From JAPOXR01 sp965116115 (GTDB lineage: Bacteria > Pseudomonadota > Alphaproteobacteria > Rhodobacterales > Rhodobacteraceae), in contig OZ220486.1 in assembly GCA_965116115.1 (NCBI GenBank), positions 1,550,001 through 1,614,000 of the forward strand: a stretch of DNA of 64,000 nt, given 5' to 3'. The notes under the pieces are model-generated. The model saw only the letters and a program-made list of their open reading frames with translations, ran no database searches and was not told where the DNA came from. The first letter of the stretch is position 1; each line of letters opens with the position of its first letter. Below, piece after piece: positions 1 through 9,224 of the stretch. Position numbers and translations under genes: made by a program.

Positions 1-2280
1 TTGTTCGGCATGTATGACCATGTATATGCTATGGCAGTCGAACGGGTGAGCGATCACCGCCCGTCGCCGGGCGCGTTGCGGCAGAGGATCTGGCGGATTC
101 GCGCCCGGCGCATCATCTTGGCCACAGGATCAACGGAAAGGCCGCTGTGTTTCCGGGACAATGACACTCCCGGCGTGATGCTGGCTTCCGCGGTGCGTGA
201 TTATGTCAGGAATTTCGCGGTTTCGCCCGGTGACCGCACGGTGGTGGCTGTTAATAATGATGACGGATACCGTACGGCGATCGCTCTGGCCGAAGCCGGC
301 CTTGAAGTGTCTGCCGTGCTGGATACACGCCCGGTGGCGGAAGGCGACCTGCCTGAACGGGTGCGCGGGATGCATATTACGGTTGAATGCGGCCGGGGCA
401 TCGCGGGCGTCAAGGGAAGAAAACTCGTCAGAGGCGTGCGGGTCTGCTCGCAGGCCGGCGAGGGATCGGTCCTTAAGGAGATCGACTGCGATTCGGTGTC
501 GGTCTCCGGCGGCTGGTCTCCCGCGGTTCACCTCTGGTCGCATTGCGGCGGCAAAGTCATCTGGGACGAATCGCTGGCCGCATACCGTCCGGATCCGGAT
601 CGGCCGCCCGTGGACGCATCGGGAAAAGCGGCCGCCGTCACGGCCGGCGCGGCTTCCGGGAAACTTACTTTGGAACAAACCGTTGAAGACGCCGGAAAAG
701 CGGCGGAGGCCGCGCTCAAAAGCCTAGGTCTGTCCGCCCGGATATCCGTTCCCGAAGTCGAAAAAGAAAATTGCGCGGCGCCGTCCGCGGCCTGCCTGTC
801 GCCGAGCGGCATCAAGCGGGCCGGTCGCGCCAAAGCATGGGTTGATTTCCAAAATGATGTCAAAGTGTCGGACTTGGATCTGGCGGTCCGCGAAGGCTAT
901 GACAGTTCAGAACATGCCAAACGCTACACCACTCTGGGTATGGCGACAGATCAGGGCAAGCTGTCCAACGTCAATGGATTGCTGATTTTAGCGGAGAATC
1001 TCGGCCTCGGAGCCGGCGAAATCGGCACGACGACGTTTCGTCCTCCGTACACACCGGTAACGCTGGGGGCCATTGCCGGGGATGCCCGCGGCAGCTTGTT
1101 CAGACCGGTCCGCAGGACTCCCATGGATGAATGGCATGAAAAGAACGGCGCCTGCTGGGAACCAGCGGCTTACTGGCGGCGGCCTTACTGCTACCTGAAA
1201 GACAACGAGAAAATGGAGGATGCCGTCAATCGTGAAGCTTTGCGGGTGAGACAGTCCGCCGGACTCATGGACGCCTCGACGCTTGGCAAAATCATGGTCA
1301 AGGGACCGGATTCCGGCAGGTTTCTGGACATGGTCTTCACCGGCATGATGAGCGGTCTGCCCGCCGGACGCTGCCGGTACGGTCTGATGTGCAACGAGAA
1401 TGGATTCCTGATGGATGACGGAGTGGCGGCGCGCATCGACGGGACGACGTATCTCTGCCATACAACGACGGGCGGCGCCGGTCACATTCACGCGTGGATG
1501 GAAGACTGGCTTCAGTGCGAATGGTGGGACTGGCAAGTCTACACAGCCGATCTGACAGAGCAGTTCGCGCAGATCGTGCTTGCGGGCCCGGACTCGCGCA
1601 GAATTCTTGAGAAGCTCGGCGTCTCGGAGATTGATTCGGGATCGCTGCCGTATATGTCGTGGGGTGACCGGCGGATAAGCGGTCTTGACGCCCGGATTTA
1701 CAGGGTTTCTTTTTCCGGTGAATTGTCTTTCGAGATCGCCTTGCCGGCTTCACAGGGATTGGAGCTTTGGAACGCCTTGATGGAAGCCGGACGGGAATTT
1801 CATCTGGAACCTTTCGGAACCGAGGCCCTGCACGTGCTGCGGGCCGAAAAAGGATTCATCATGATCGGCGAAGAGACAGACGGCACTGTCACGCCGCAGG
1901 ATCTGGGGCTCGACTGGGCGGTTTCCGAGGAGAAGAAGGATTTTCTCGGCAAACGGGCGCAGCAGCGTCCGTTTCTAACCCGTTCCGGCCGCTGGAAACT
2001 TGTCGGATTGGAGACCATTGAGGCGAACGCCGAACTTCCGGCCGGATCACACGCCGCGGGCGGGGAAACAACGGCGCACGGATTTCCAAAGGCTGTTGCC
2101 CGGATCACATCCAGTTATCACTCTCCCGTGCTGAACCGCACCGTTGCGCTCGGGCTGGTTGAGCGGGGGCCGGAAAGGATGGGCGAGATCATTCAGTTCG
2201 GCACAAAGAACGGGAATGTGGACGCGAAAATCGTCAGTCCGGTGTTTTATGATCCGGAAGGAAGTCAGCTTGACGCTTAG
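1..2280 (+). CDS. soxA: Sarcosine oxidase alpha subunit, 5' partial
   Basis: Heterotetrameric sarcosine oxidase oxidatively demethylates sarcosine to glycine, passing the one-carbon unit to tetrahydrofolate. The visible 759 residues lack roughly the first quarter of the usual ~1000-residue subunit, which lies upstream of the window. Seen are the distal part of the FAD/NAD-binding half with ATGSTERP at residues 41-48, then the transition segment around YTTLGMATDQGK (about residue 309), and a C-terminal aminomethyltransferase (GcvT-like) domain from about residue 370 to the end. The gene overlaps soxG by 11 bp, as expected for a soxBDAG operon. The true start is outside the window. Family assignment is firm; substrate is inferred from family and from the adjacent gamma subunit. 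Confidence 0.93.
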   Translation: MFGMYDHVYAMAVERVSDHRPSPGALRQRIWRIRARRIILATGSTERPLCFRDNDTPGVMLASAVRDYVRNFAVSPGDRTVVAVNNDDGYRTAIALAEAGLEVSAVLDTRPVAEGDLPERVRGMHITVECGRGIAGVKGRKLVRGVRVCSQAGEGSVLKEIDCDSVSVSGGWSPAVHLWSHCGGKVIWDESLAAYRPDPDRPPVDASGKAAAVTAGAASGKLTLEQTVEDAGKAAEAALKSLGLSARISVPEVEKENCAAPSAACLSPSGIKRAGRAKAWVDFQNDVKVSDLDLAVREGYDSSEHAKRYTTLGMATDQGKLSNVNGLLILAENLGLGAGEIGTTTFRPPYTPVTLGAIAGDARGSLFRPVRRTPMDEWHEKNGACWEPAAYWRRPYCYLKDNEKMEDAVNREALRVRQSAGLMDASTLGKIMVKGPDSGRFLDMVFTGMMSGLPAGRCRYGLMCNENGFLMDDGVAARIDGTTYLCHTTTGGAGHIHAWMEDWLQCEWWDWQVYTADLTEQFAQIVLAGPDSRRILEKLGVSEIDSGSLPYMSWGDRRISGLDARIYRVSFSGELSFEIALPASQGLELWNALMEAGREFHLEPFGTEALHVLRAEKGFIMIGEETDGTVTPQDLGLDWAVSEEKKDFLGKRAQQRPFLTRSGRWKLVGLETIEANAELPAGSHAAGGETTAHGFPKAVARITSSYHSPVLNRTVALGLVERGPERMGEIIQFGTKNGNVDAKIVSPVFYDPEGSQLDA

Positions 2281-2824
2281 CCGGGAAACCGTGTCCGGAG
2301 CCGGCAAGGTCTGCCGTGCCAAACGCCGCGGTATGATCATGGTGCGGGCCGATCTGGAAAATGAAAAGGCTTCGTCAGCCATTGCCGGCGTATTCGCGGC
2401 TGAGATTCCCGGCGTGCGGCGGATTGTCGCCGGTCCGGAGCGGGAGCTTGCCTGGATGTCGCCTGACGAACTGCTCGGTTTCGTCCCGCTGGACGCGGCA
2501 GGCGATACCGTGCGTGCATTGCAGGATGCATTGGCCGGCGGCCATTTTCTGGCGGCGGATGTATCCTCGCTGCGGACGGAGTTTCAAATCACAGGCGCTG
2601 TTCGCGATGTCCTCGCAAAAGGGACGCCGTCCGACGTCTCGCCGGCAGCTTTCGGCGCCGGTGAATTCCGGCGGTCGCGGATCGGCCAGCTGCAGGCGGC
2701 TTTTTGGCTGACCGGGGAGAATTCCGCGCGAATTCTGTGCCGCCGTTCTGAGGCTGAGTTCATGGAAAGCTGGCTGGCCGCTGCCATATCACCGGAGAAC
2801 GCGCCGAATTTTTTCCATCGCTGA
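2270..2824 (+). CDS. soxG: Sarcosine oxidase gamma subunit
   Basis: Small non-catalytic subunit of heterotetrameric sarcosine oxidase, a divergent relative of the GcvT fold. I chose the TTG at 2270 because a GGAAGGAAG Shine-Dalgarno lies just upstream (2256-2264) and the reading overlaps the end of soxA, giving 184 residues, the usual size. An internal ATG at 2332 would remove the conserved N-terminal part. The segments MVRADLENEKASSAIAG and AWMSPDELLGFVP resemble SoxG, and WLTGENSARILCRR is near the C-terminus. It is translationally coupled to soxA. Start codon is less certain than identity. Confidence 0.85.
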   Translation: MTLSRETVSGAGKVCRAKRRGMIMVRADLENEKASSAIAGVFAAEIPGVRRIVAGPERELAWMSPDELLGFVPLDAAGDTVRALQDALAGGHFLAADVSSLRTEFQITGAVRDVLAKGTPSDVSPAAFGAGEFRRSRIGQLQAAFWLTGENSARILCRRSEAEFMESWLAAAISPENAPNFFHR

Positions 2825-3373
2825 CTGCTCAGCCGTAACCAAACAGCCGATGGCGTCGTTTTGCCGGCGGCTTCTCCTTTCGCCTGCTGCTGTTTAGGCG
2901 TGCCTCTGCCGACTTGGAAGTTCCGATCAAATGGAATTTCATAAACTTTCCCGATTGAACTCTGAAGCGCATAGTTTTGGTTGCAAACCGCGATTTCGGA
3001 TCGACTTCAATGGACCCGGCGGTGAAAGCTCTTGCGCATGCTGTCGCCCGGCTCCGCGTTTTGCTGCCGGCCGCCTGTGCCGAGCCGGTGAAAGACGCGC
3101 AGTCCTCCGGTGCGGAAGGAAAGAAAGGGGTCAAGCAAAGCGGGTTCCTGAACAGGGCTGCCGCGCTGACATGCCTGATTTGCGACAACCAGCGGGATAT
3201 TCCGCCCGGCGGTGTCGCTTTCATGCAACACGGCGTTTGTTTTTGCTGCGGGCCGGCGGTTTCAGGGATGCGTCCTGCGCGGGCCGGTGATAAAGCGGCG
3301 CGCGGAGCGGCCGCGCCGGTATCCGTCCGGATGCCGGGTCGGCGGCTGCGGATTCTGAAGACATGTGTGAATG
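2825..3373. other. Intergenic region, no gene recognised
   Basis: About 550 bases between soxG and the autotransporter. Short open frames exist on both strands but none resembles a known protein or has a convincing start. It presumably carries the promoter of the autotransporter, but I see no clear -35/-10 pair. Confidence 0.5.
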
Positions 3374-3388
3374 AAGGAAAAGAAAATG
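3374..3388 (+). promoter_or_regulatory. Strong Shine-Dalgarno and ATG upstream of a G10 tract
   Basis: AAGGAAAAG (3374-3382) stands close to the ATG at 3386 and is the best translation start near the autotransporter. Read from this ATG, the frame passes through the G10 tract and stops at TGA about 30 codons later (MEHSEQSAARRMDVRGISRG...). Removing one G, or adding two, would fuse this start in frame to the autotransporter signal peptide. Confidence 0.7.
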
Positions 3389-3422
3389 GAACATTCTGAA
3401 CAGTCCGCCGCGCGGCGGATGG

Positions 3423-6188
3423 ATGTCCGCGGCATCAGCCGGGGGGGGGGCACAGTCTCTAAACGCGGCTGACTTCCGTCTGCCGGGGCACGGGCGCGGC
3501 CGTTACGCGGACCTCCTTTGCGCCGGCCTGACCGCCGCCGGGCTGGCGGCGTTTTCGTCAGTTCCCCTGACGGCTGTCGCGCAGACCGCGGCGACAGACT
3601 GCAAGTCGCTTCTCTCAAGCGCCGGCGGCAGCACTTCCGTGGCGATCGACGGGGGCGATCTGCCCGATCTCAGTTATGACGGAACATACAAGAAAGTTCT
3701 CGATTGTGACGGTTTGAATCTGTCGACGGGTTTGACGCTGACACTGGAGAGCGGCGGGAAGATCGGCACGGCGTCGGCGCCGATCATGGATGACAGCGGC
3801 ATTTACATCGACGAAGACAACGGTCCGGGAAGCGCCGGAGAGAAGGCCGTGACGGTCGTCAACAACGGCGAAATCCACTTTCAGCATACTCGATCATGGC
3901 TGGTGGCGGGGATATATTTGGAGCGCAAAGGCGAAGGTCTGGCGAAAGTCCATCATGAGGCGGGCAAGATAGTCGGCAAAAGCAGCCAGACTCAGGCCGG
4001 GATCTATGTGTGGCACAAGGGGAAAGCCGGAAAGACCGACGGCATCCAAGTCATTTCATCTGCCGACATTGACTTGTCCAAAAACACCGAAGCAAGATCG
4101 GCCGGCATCTGGGTGACCACTAAAAGGCCGGCGGCCGGTTCGGAGATTCCGATCGACATCGACATCACCGGAGGGACGATACTGCTCACTGGAGCTGGCG
4201 TCTTTATAGATCATGATACTGACGGCGATATCACGGTGGACGCAGCTGAAAGCGTGAAAATCGGCACGCGGACCGCTGTGATCGGCACCTCCGGAATTCA
4301 GATAGGAGAAGCGGGCGGAGAAATCATCGGCCGTTCCGACGTGACGGTTACGAACAACGGCGAGATTCACGCCAACGGGGGCAAGTTTAGAAATGCCAGC
4401 GGCATCTGGGTCATGCACAACGGCGTCGGGACGGTGACGGTGAAGCACGGTTCCGGCGGAAAGATTTCCGCAGGCAGCGCGGTGGCTCGTGATAATAATG
4501 TTAATGAATCCGGCGGGATCAGCGTGCTTTATAAGGGAGTGACCCTGACTCCTGACGACAAGGACGGGAAACAGCGCGCCATCGTGATCGAATCGTCGGG
4601 GATGATCGATGCGGAGGTCTTCGGCATTTACGTTAAAGCCTACGGCGATGATGACAAGAGCATCCCGGTGACGGTCGATGTGAAAGGCGGCGTCATCGAT
4701 GCCGTCAGGCACGGAATTTACGTTATGAACGGTTTCACGTCCGCGGGCGGCGTGATCAAGGTGACGGTTGACGAAGGGGCGGAAGTGAAGTCCCGGCAGG
4801 ACGGCGTCCATGTCGACGGGGCCTTGCTCAAGGACGGGATGCGGGCGCAGACGGTCGAGGTTCACGGCACGGTCGCGGGGGGCGGCGAAGGTTTCGCCGG
4901 GGTGCACATGGTCAAGGGCGGCACGGTGGTGATCGGTCCGCGGGCGCATGTGAGCGCGGCGTCCGGCGTCGCGGTCAAGGCGAACGCCGAGGGCGACATG
5001 GCCATTGTCCTGGTGAAGGACGGCCATGGGCTCGTCGGCACGGTCGACGGCGATATCCGCAATACCGCGAAGACGTCTTTCAGGATCCGCGACGCTTCCG
5101 GCATGGAAACGGCTCTGACGGCGGGCGGCGCGGTGAAGTCGGACGGCGGGACGAAGGGCGTTTACCGCGCCGTGCGGACGTCGGTTCTGAAAGAGGCCAT
5201 GAACGAGGGCGGTTCGAAGGCCGGCTATAAATTCGAGCCGACCGGTCCTGAGGAGAGGCAGTACCACGCGCGGGCGCGTGTTTACGAGGCTCTGCCGTCG
5301 GTGCTTCTGGATCTGAACGCGCCCGCGCCCCGCCTGCGCCGCGATGCGTCCGGGGGCAGCGATGTCTGGGCCGCGTTCGACGGCGGCCAAGGCGAGCGGC
5401 AGGCGTCGGGTTCGACGACTTCCGAGGGCATGGCCGGCCGGGCGCTGGCCTGGGACTTCACGCGCTGGGGCGTCGCTTCCGGGCTTGATTTCCCCGCCGG
5501 GGAGGAACTGACCGTCGGAGTGAGCGCGCATCACCGGCGGGGCAAGGCGGCGGTGAAGAACGGCGGCACGGTCAAGGCGTCGGGCACGGGCGTCGGGGCG
5601 TCGTTGACCTACGGCAGCGCGGACGCCGTGTATTTCAGGGGCTGGTTTTCGTATTCCGGCTTCAGCGGCATCGAGCTGATGTCGTCCGACGACATGCCCG
5701 GCAGCGGGGACCTGTCCAGATCGGATGTCTCCGGTTCGGGTCTCGCGGTCGGTCTGGAGGCCGGCACGCGGACGGAGCTGGAGGGAATGACGCTGACGCC
5801 GCGCGGCGGTCTCGTCTTTTCATCTGTTGATATCAGCGGGTTCAGCGACTTGTCGGGCGTCGCCGGCAGCGGCAAGGTGTCGGGTTCGGGCAGAAGTCTC
5901 AAGGGCCGCCTCGGCGTGACGGCGGAGATCGGCGAGGTCGCCGCGGGCGCGGCGGTGTACGCCTCCTTGGATGCGGAGCACGATTTCTCGGCGAAGCGCG
6001 ATGTGATTGCTTCGGGGACGCTGCTCTCTTCGAAACCGAAGGCGACCTGGGGCCGGCTCGGCCTCGGCGGCGAACTAAGCCTTTCGGAGGACGGCGGGAC
6101 GATGCTGTCCGGGGAAGCGTACTACGCGACCGCCGGCGGCGGCAACTCCGAGTTCGGCGGCGGGCTGACGCTCGGCTTCCGCTTCTGA
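3423..6188 (+). CDS. Autotransporter outer membrane protein (type Va), probably phase variable
   Basis: A 921-residue protein as read from ATG 3423. A hydrophobic signal segment lies at about residues 29-52 (LLCAGLTAAGLAAFSSV then AVAQTAA). A long passenger of beta-helix character follows to about residue 640, with recurring GIYV/GIHV and VTVNNGEI-type strands. The last ~275 residues form a 12-strand-like beta-barrel ending in aromatic GFRF, the usual outer-membrane assembly signal. The unusually long pre-signal region contains the G10 tract. ATG 3423 has no good ribosome site, whereas ATG 3386 does but is out of frame in the present G10 state. A clear paralogue lies on the minus strand at 11749-14427. 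The passenger function (adhesion or other) is unknown. Confidence 0.88.
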   Translation: MSAASAGGGAQSLNAADFRLPGHGRGRYADLLCAGLTAAGLAAFSSVPLTAVAQTAATDCKSLLSSAGGSTSVAIDGGDLPDLSYDGTYKKVLDCDGLNLSTGLTLTLESGGKIGTASAPIMDDSGIYIDEDNGPGSAGEKAVTVVNNGEIHFQHTRSWLVAGIYLERKGEGLAKVHHEAGKIVGKSSQTQAGIYVWHKGKAGKTDGIQVISSADIDLSKNTEARSAGIWVTTKRPAAGSEIPIDIDITGGTILLTGAGVFIDHDTDGDITVDAAESVKIGTRTAVIGTSGIQIGEAGGEIIGRSDVTVTNNGEIHANGGKFRNASGIWVMHNGVGTVTVKHGSGGKISAGSAVARDNNVNESGGISVLYKGVTLTPDDKDGKQRAIVIESSGMIDAEVFGIYVKAYGDDDKSIPVTVDVKGGVIDAVRHGIYVMNGFTSAGGVIKVTVDEGAEVKSRQDGVHVDGALLKDGMRAQTVEVHGTVAGGGEGFAGVHMVKGGTVVIGPRAHVSAASGVAVKANAEGDMAIVLVKDGHGLVGTVDGDIRNTAKTSFRIRDASGMETALTAGGAVKSDGGTKGVYRAVRTSVLKEAMNEGGSKAGYKFEPTGPEERQYHARARVYEALPSVLLDLNAPAPRLRRDASGGSDVWAAFDGGQGERQASGSTTSEGMAGRALAWDFTRWGVASGLDFPAGEELTVGVSAHHRRGKAAVKNGGTVKASGTGVGASLTYGSADAVYFRGWFSYSGFSGIELMSSDDMPGSGDLSRSDVSGSGLAVGLEAGTRTELEGMTLTPRGGLVFSSVDISGFSDLSGVAGSGKVSGSGRSLKGRLGVTAEIGEVAAGAAVYASLDAEHDFSAKRDVIASGTLLSSKPKATWGRLGLGGELSLSEDGGTMLSGEAYYATAGGGNSEFGGGLTLGFRF
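3441..3450 (+). repeat. G10 homopolymer in the autotransporter start region
   Basis: Ten consecutive G, flanked by C on both sides, between the candidate start codons (3386, 3419, 3423) and the signal peptide. Each single-base length change selects which start codon is in frame with the barrel-encoding frame. This is the classical setting for slipped-strand translational phase variation. Confidence 0.9.
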
Positions 6189-6199
6189 CTTGATACGGC

Positions 6200-8458
6200 G
6201 ATCCCGCGCCGCCCGCCGCCGTCTGCGGCGCCGTTTGCCGGGAGTTCGGTTTCGTCGACGCCCGCGGGCGGCTGCGCACGCGCAGCTGCGGCGCGGCGCT
6301 TGCCGCGCTTGAGCGGGCGGGGGCGGCGTTTCCGTCCCTGCCCGTGCCGCGGGCCGTCTGCGGCGGCGGCGGGCGTCCCCGCCGTCTCGGGGCTCCGGTT
6401 CCGCCGCCGTCCGGCGTTCCGTCCGATGTCTCGGGCATCGCCGGGCTGCGGCTCGTTCTGGCGGACGGGCCGGATGACCGGCGTGTATGGAACGAGATCA
6501 CAGTCCGCGAGCATCCGCGCGGAGCCGTTTCTCACGCCGGTCCGCAGCTGCGTTATCTGCTCGTCTCGGAGCACGGCGTTCTCGGCGGCCTGGGGTTTTC
6601 CGCCCCGGCGTTCCGCCTCGCCGCGCGTGACCGGCAGTCGGCTGGGACGAGGACAAGCGGTCGCGTTGTCTGAACCATGCGGTCGTCTGCTTGAGCCGGT
6701 TCCTCATCCGCCCGATGACGGGCTGCCGGAATCCAGCGACACGGTCCCTGAAACTGTGTTTCGACAGGCTCGGCGATGATTTCGAGAGGATTTACCGCTT
6801 CCGCCCGCTGCCAGCGGAGACGTTCGTCGATGCGCGGGAGCATGCGGGCACGGCATTCGCCGCCGCCGGCTGGGAATGCGCCGGGCGCGGGCGTTTCGCC
6901 GCCCGCGGCGACGGTCCGCGCCCGGTCAAGGCGGTCTGGCTGCGCCTCTCAGGCGCGACCAGGCAGACGGCTCGGCACGGAGCCTGAACCCCTGCGGCCT
7001 TCAGGCCCGGCCGACGGCCTTGACCGGGAATCCTGGTCGGAGAATGAATTCGGCGGCGCGCCGCTGGCTGACGGACGTCTCAGCCGGCGGCTGGCGGTAT
7101 CGGCGATGACGGCGGCCGACCGTCCCGGAGAGTCGTTCCCGGCGGCCGCGCAGGGAGATAAAGCTTTGATTAAAGGATATTACCGCTTGATCGATCAGCC
7201 GGCGGAGTCGGAGGTGACGCCGGAGAACATTCTCGCTCCGCACCGCGGGCGGACGCGCCGCCGGGCCGCCGCCTGCAATACGGTTCTGATGATCCAGGAC
7301 GGCACGAATCTGAATTTCGCCTCTCACGGTGCCTGCCGCGGTCTCGGCATCATCTCCCGCCGCCGGGGTTCGCCGGGAACCCTGGGGCTGCATATGCACT
7401 CGACCCTCGCGGTCGATGCCGGGAACGGGGTGCCGCCAGTAGTGCCGCGCATCGAGTTCGACGCCCCGGACGGCGGCGGGGCGGAAAGGGACAGGCCTCC
7501 CGAGGAGCGCAAGTCCGCCCGCTGGCTGCGCGGCGCGCGCGACGCTTCCGGCTTCGTGCCGGAGGGCGTGAACGCGGTCGCGGTCATGGACCGGGAAGCT
7601 GATTTCTTCGCTCTTTTCGACGAGCGCCGCCGGCTGAAGAACATCGATCTCCTGGTGCGCGCGAAGGTCGACCGGAAAATCGGCGGGGAGAAGCTGTTCG
7701 CCAGGCTCGCGGCTCAGCCGGCGCGCGGCCGCGCCCTCATAGACGTACCGCGCTCTTAGGCGCGCGGTCAGAAGGCGAAACCGCTGCGTCAGGCCCGGCA
7801 GGCGGATGTCGCCCTGCGCTGGGAAAAGGTCGATATTCCTCCTCCCGCGGACACCGGCGGAAACGCGGTCTCCCTGACGCTGCTGAGCGCCCGGGAGGAA
7901 GCCCCGTCGGAAGGCGCCGCGCCTCCAGCCTGGAAGCTGTTGACAAGCCTGCCGGCAGAAACGCCGAAGGACGCCCGGCGCATCCTCCGCTGGTACGCTC
8001 TGCGCCGGCGGATCGAAGACTGGCACAGGATCCTCAAATCGGGCTGCAAGGCCGAACATCTGAACCATCAGGAAGGCGAGCGCATCGAACGGGCGGTGAC
8101 CGTCAAGGCCGTGATCGCCTGGCGTCTGCACGCCATGGTCATGCTCGGGCGGGAAACGCCTGAACTGCCCGCCGATGTCCTGTTCTCGCAAGCCGAGATA
8201 GAGGCTCTCAGGGTCTTCGCTGAAAACAGACGCCTGAAAATCCGCCCTGATGACCTGGGATCGGCCGTGCGGATCATGGTTATCAAAGGCGGCTGCATCG
8301 ACCGCCCGAAGGCCCCGCCGCCCGGACATAAAACCCTCTGGAGAGGTTATGCCCGGCTGGCCGCGAACGCCGCTTTCCTCGAAATGCTCGTCGAGAACGG
8401 GCGGCTTGACCCCGATTACCGCAGTCTCCGCCCCGACAAGAAGGACGGAGACCGCTGA
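6200..8458 (+). pseudogene. Decayed DUF4338 (DruA-like) plus IS4-type transposase, copy A
   Basis: Begins 5' truncated right after the autotransporter stop: CREFGFVDARGR near 6230 matches an internal part of copy C. A first frame runs to the TGA at 6671-6673. The homologous reading continues in the -1 frame after CAG at 6635-6637 (GWDEDKRSR, then LSRFLIRPMTG). A further shift near 6940 leads to the transposase body (NEFGGAPLADGRLSRR, GYYRLIDQPAESEV, TVLMIQDGTNLNF, DREADFFALF). One in-frame TAG sits at 7757-7759, and the frame then continues through WYALRRRIEDWHRILK to the stop at 8458. The element encoded a site-specific DNA-binding DUF4338 part and a DDE transposase of the IS4/Tn5 type; this copy cannot make them without recoding. 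Confidence 0.8.
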
Positions 8459-8639
8459 AAACGACGCGGAAACCTTGAAAGCTCCCGCCTGCCTCCGCGC
8501 CGACCGCCGCTGACGGACGGCCCGCCGGCGCGCGCCCGCTTTCCTGCCGCCGGCAGCGCGGATGCCCCGGTTCGCGCCGCGGAACGGCCTTCGAAAAACG
8601 TATGCGCCGACTTCCCGGCCGCCGGCCGCGGCGGAACAG

Positions 8640-8823
8640 CGTTCCCGCCCCGCCGCCCCGCGGAATGGTCAAACGACAGGTTAAGGGGCATAGGCAGGCT
8701 GCGCCAGCTCTCACGCTCGCAAAGTTCGCGGGCGAGCGCGGTCCGCGCCAGGTCCCCGCTCTTGCAGGCATTGTCGAACCATTCCACCGTCTCCGAAGAA
8801 ATTTGACGCATACCGATCCGCAT
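8640..8823 (-). pseudogene. N-terminal fragment of a DruA-like (DUF4338) transposase
   Basis: Starts MRIGMRQISSETVEWFDN and contains SGDLARTALARELCERESW, the typical opening of DUF4338 proteins (compare ALRSGDATRHGLVRELCERTG in the remnant at 47361-48240). The resemblance fades after about 50 residues. The rest appears to have been lost next to copy A. The stretch 8459-8639 holds nothing recognisable. Confidence 0.55.
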
Positions 8824-8868
8824 GGCCGCGTGATTCGCACAAAAACCGGCAAGGAGTTAAGTGTATAT

Positions 8869-9215
8869 TCAGACTTCCTGACCTGACGCATGATTATCTG
8901 CCCCGTTTTTCGGGTTCCGAGCGCCTGCGATCTGACAGACGAAGCGGAGACCGCTGCCCGGACAGAGGGTTCCGGACCGGTTGAGTCAGTCAAGCGGCGG
9001 CATGATAGACTTGTCGGGAGAAAGTCCGCTGATCGGGACGGTTTCGACGGGTGCCAAGGGAAGAGACAGCATCGGATCCGCCTTTTCATGGGTCATCTAT
9101 TCAATATTCATGGAAGCCCCTCGGTTAAGTGAGAAAAGCCGCTGAAACGCAGAAAAACATGGAGTTTTTGAGACTTTTCCCGGCCATGAACAGGGGATCA
9201 GGTCAGGAAGTCTGA
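8869..9215. repeat. 347-bp segment bounded by a perfect 18-bp inverted repeat
   Basis: TCAGACTTCCTGACCTGA at 8869-8886 recurs exactly as its reverse complement at 9198-9215. The interior has no convincing gene. The repeat may be the ends of a small non-autonomous element, or facing ends of two IS copies: the left one abuts a DruA-like N-terminus, the right one abuts truncated copy B. Confidence 0.7.
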
Positions 9216-9224
9216 TATTATTGA

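Noticed and set aside
2977..3399. 140-residue Cys-containing plus-strand frame upstream of the autotransporter
   Set aside because: No family resemblance, no ribosome site, and it overlaps the likely promoter and leader.
4056..5534. 492-residue minus-strand frame opposite the first autotransporter
   Set aside because: The plus strand has signal peptide, passenger and barrel; the minus frame has Arg/His-rich composition and no recognised domain.
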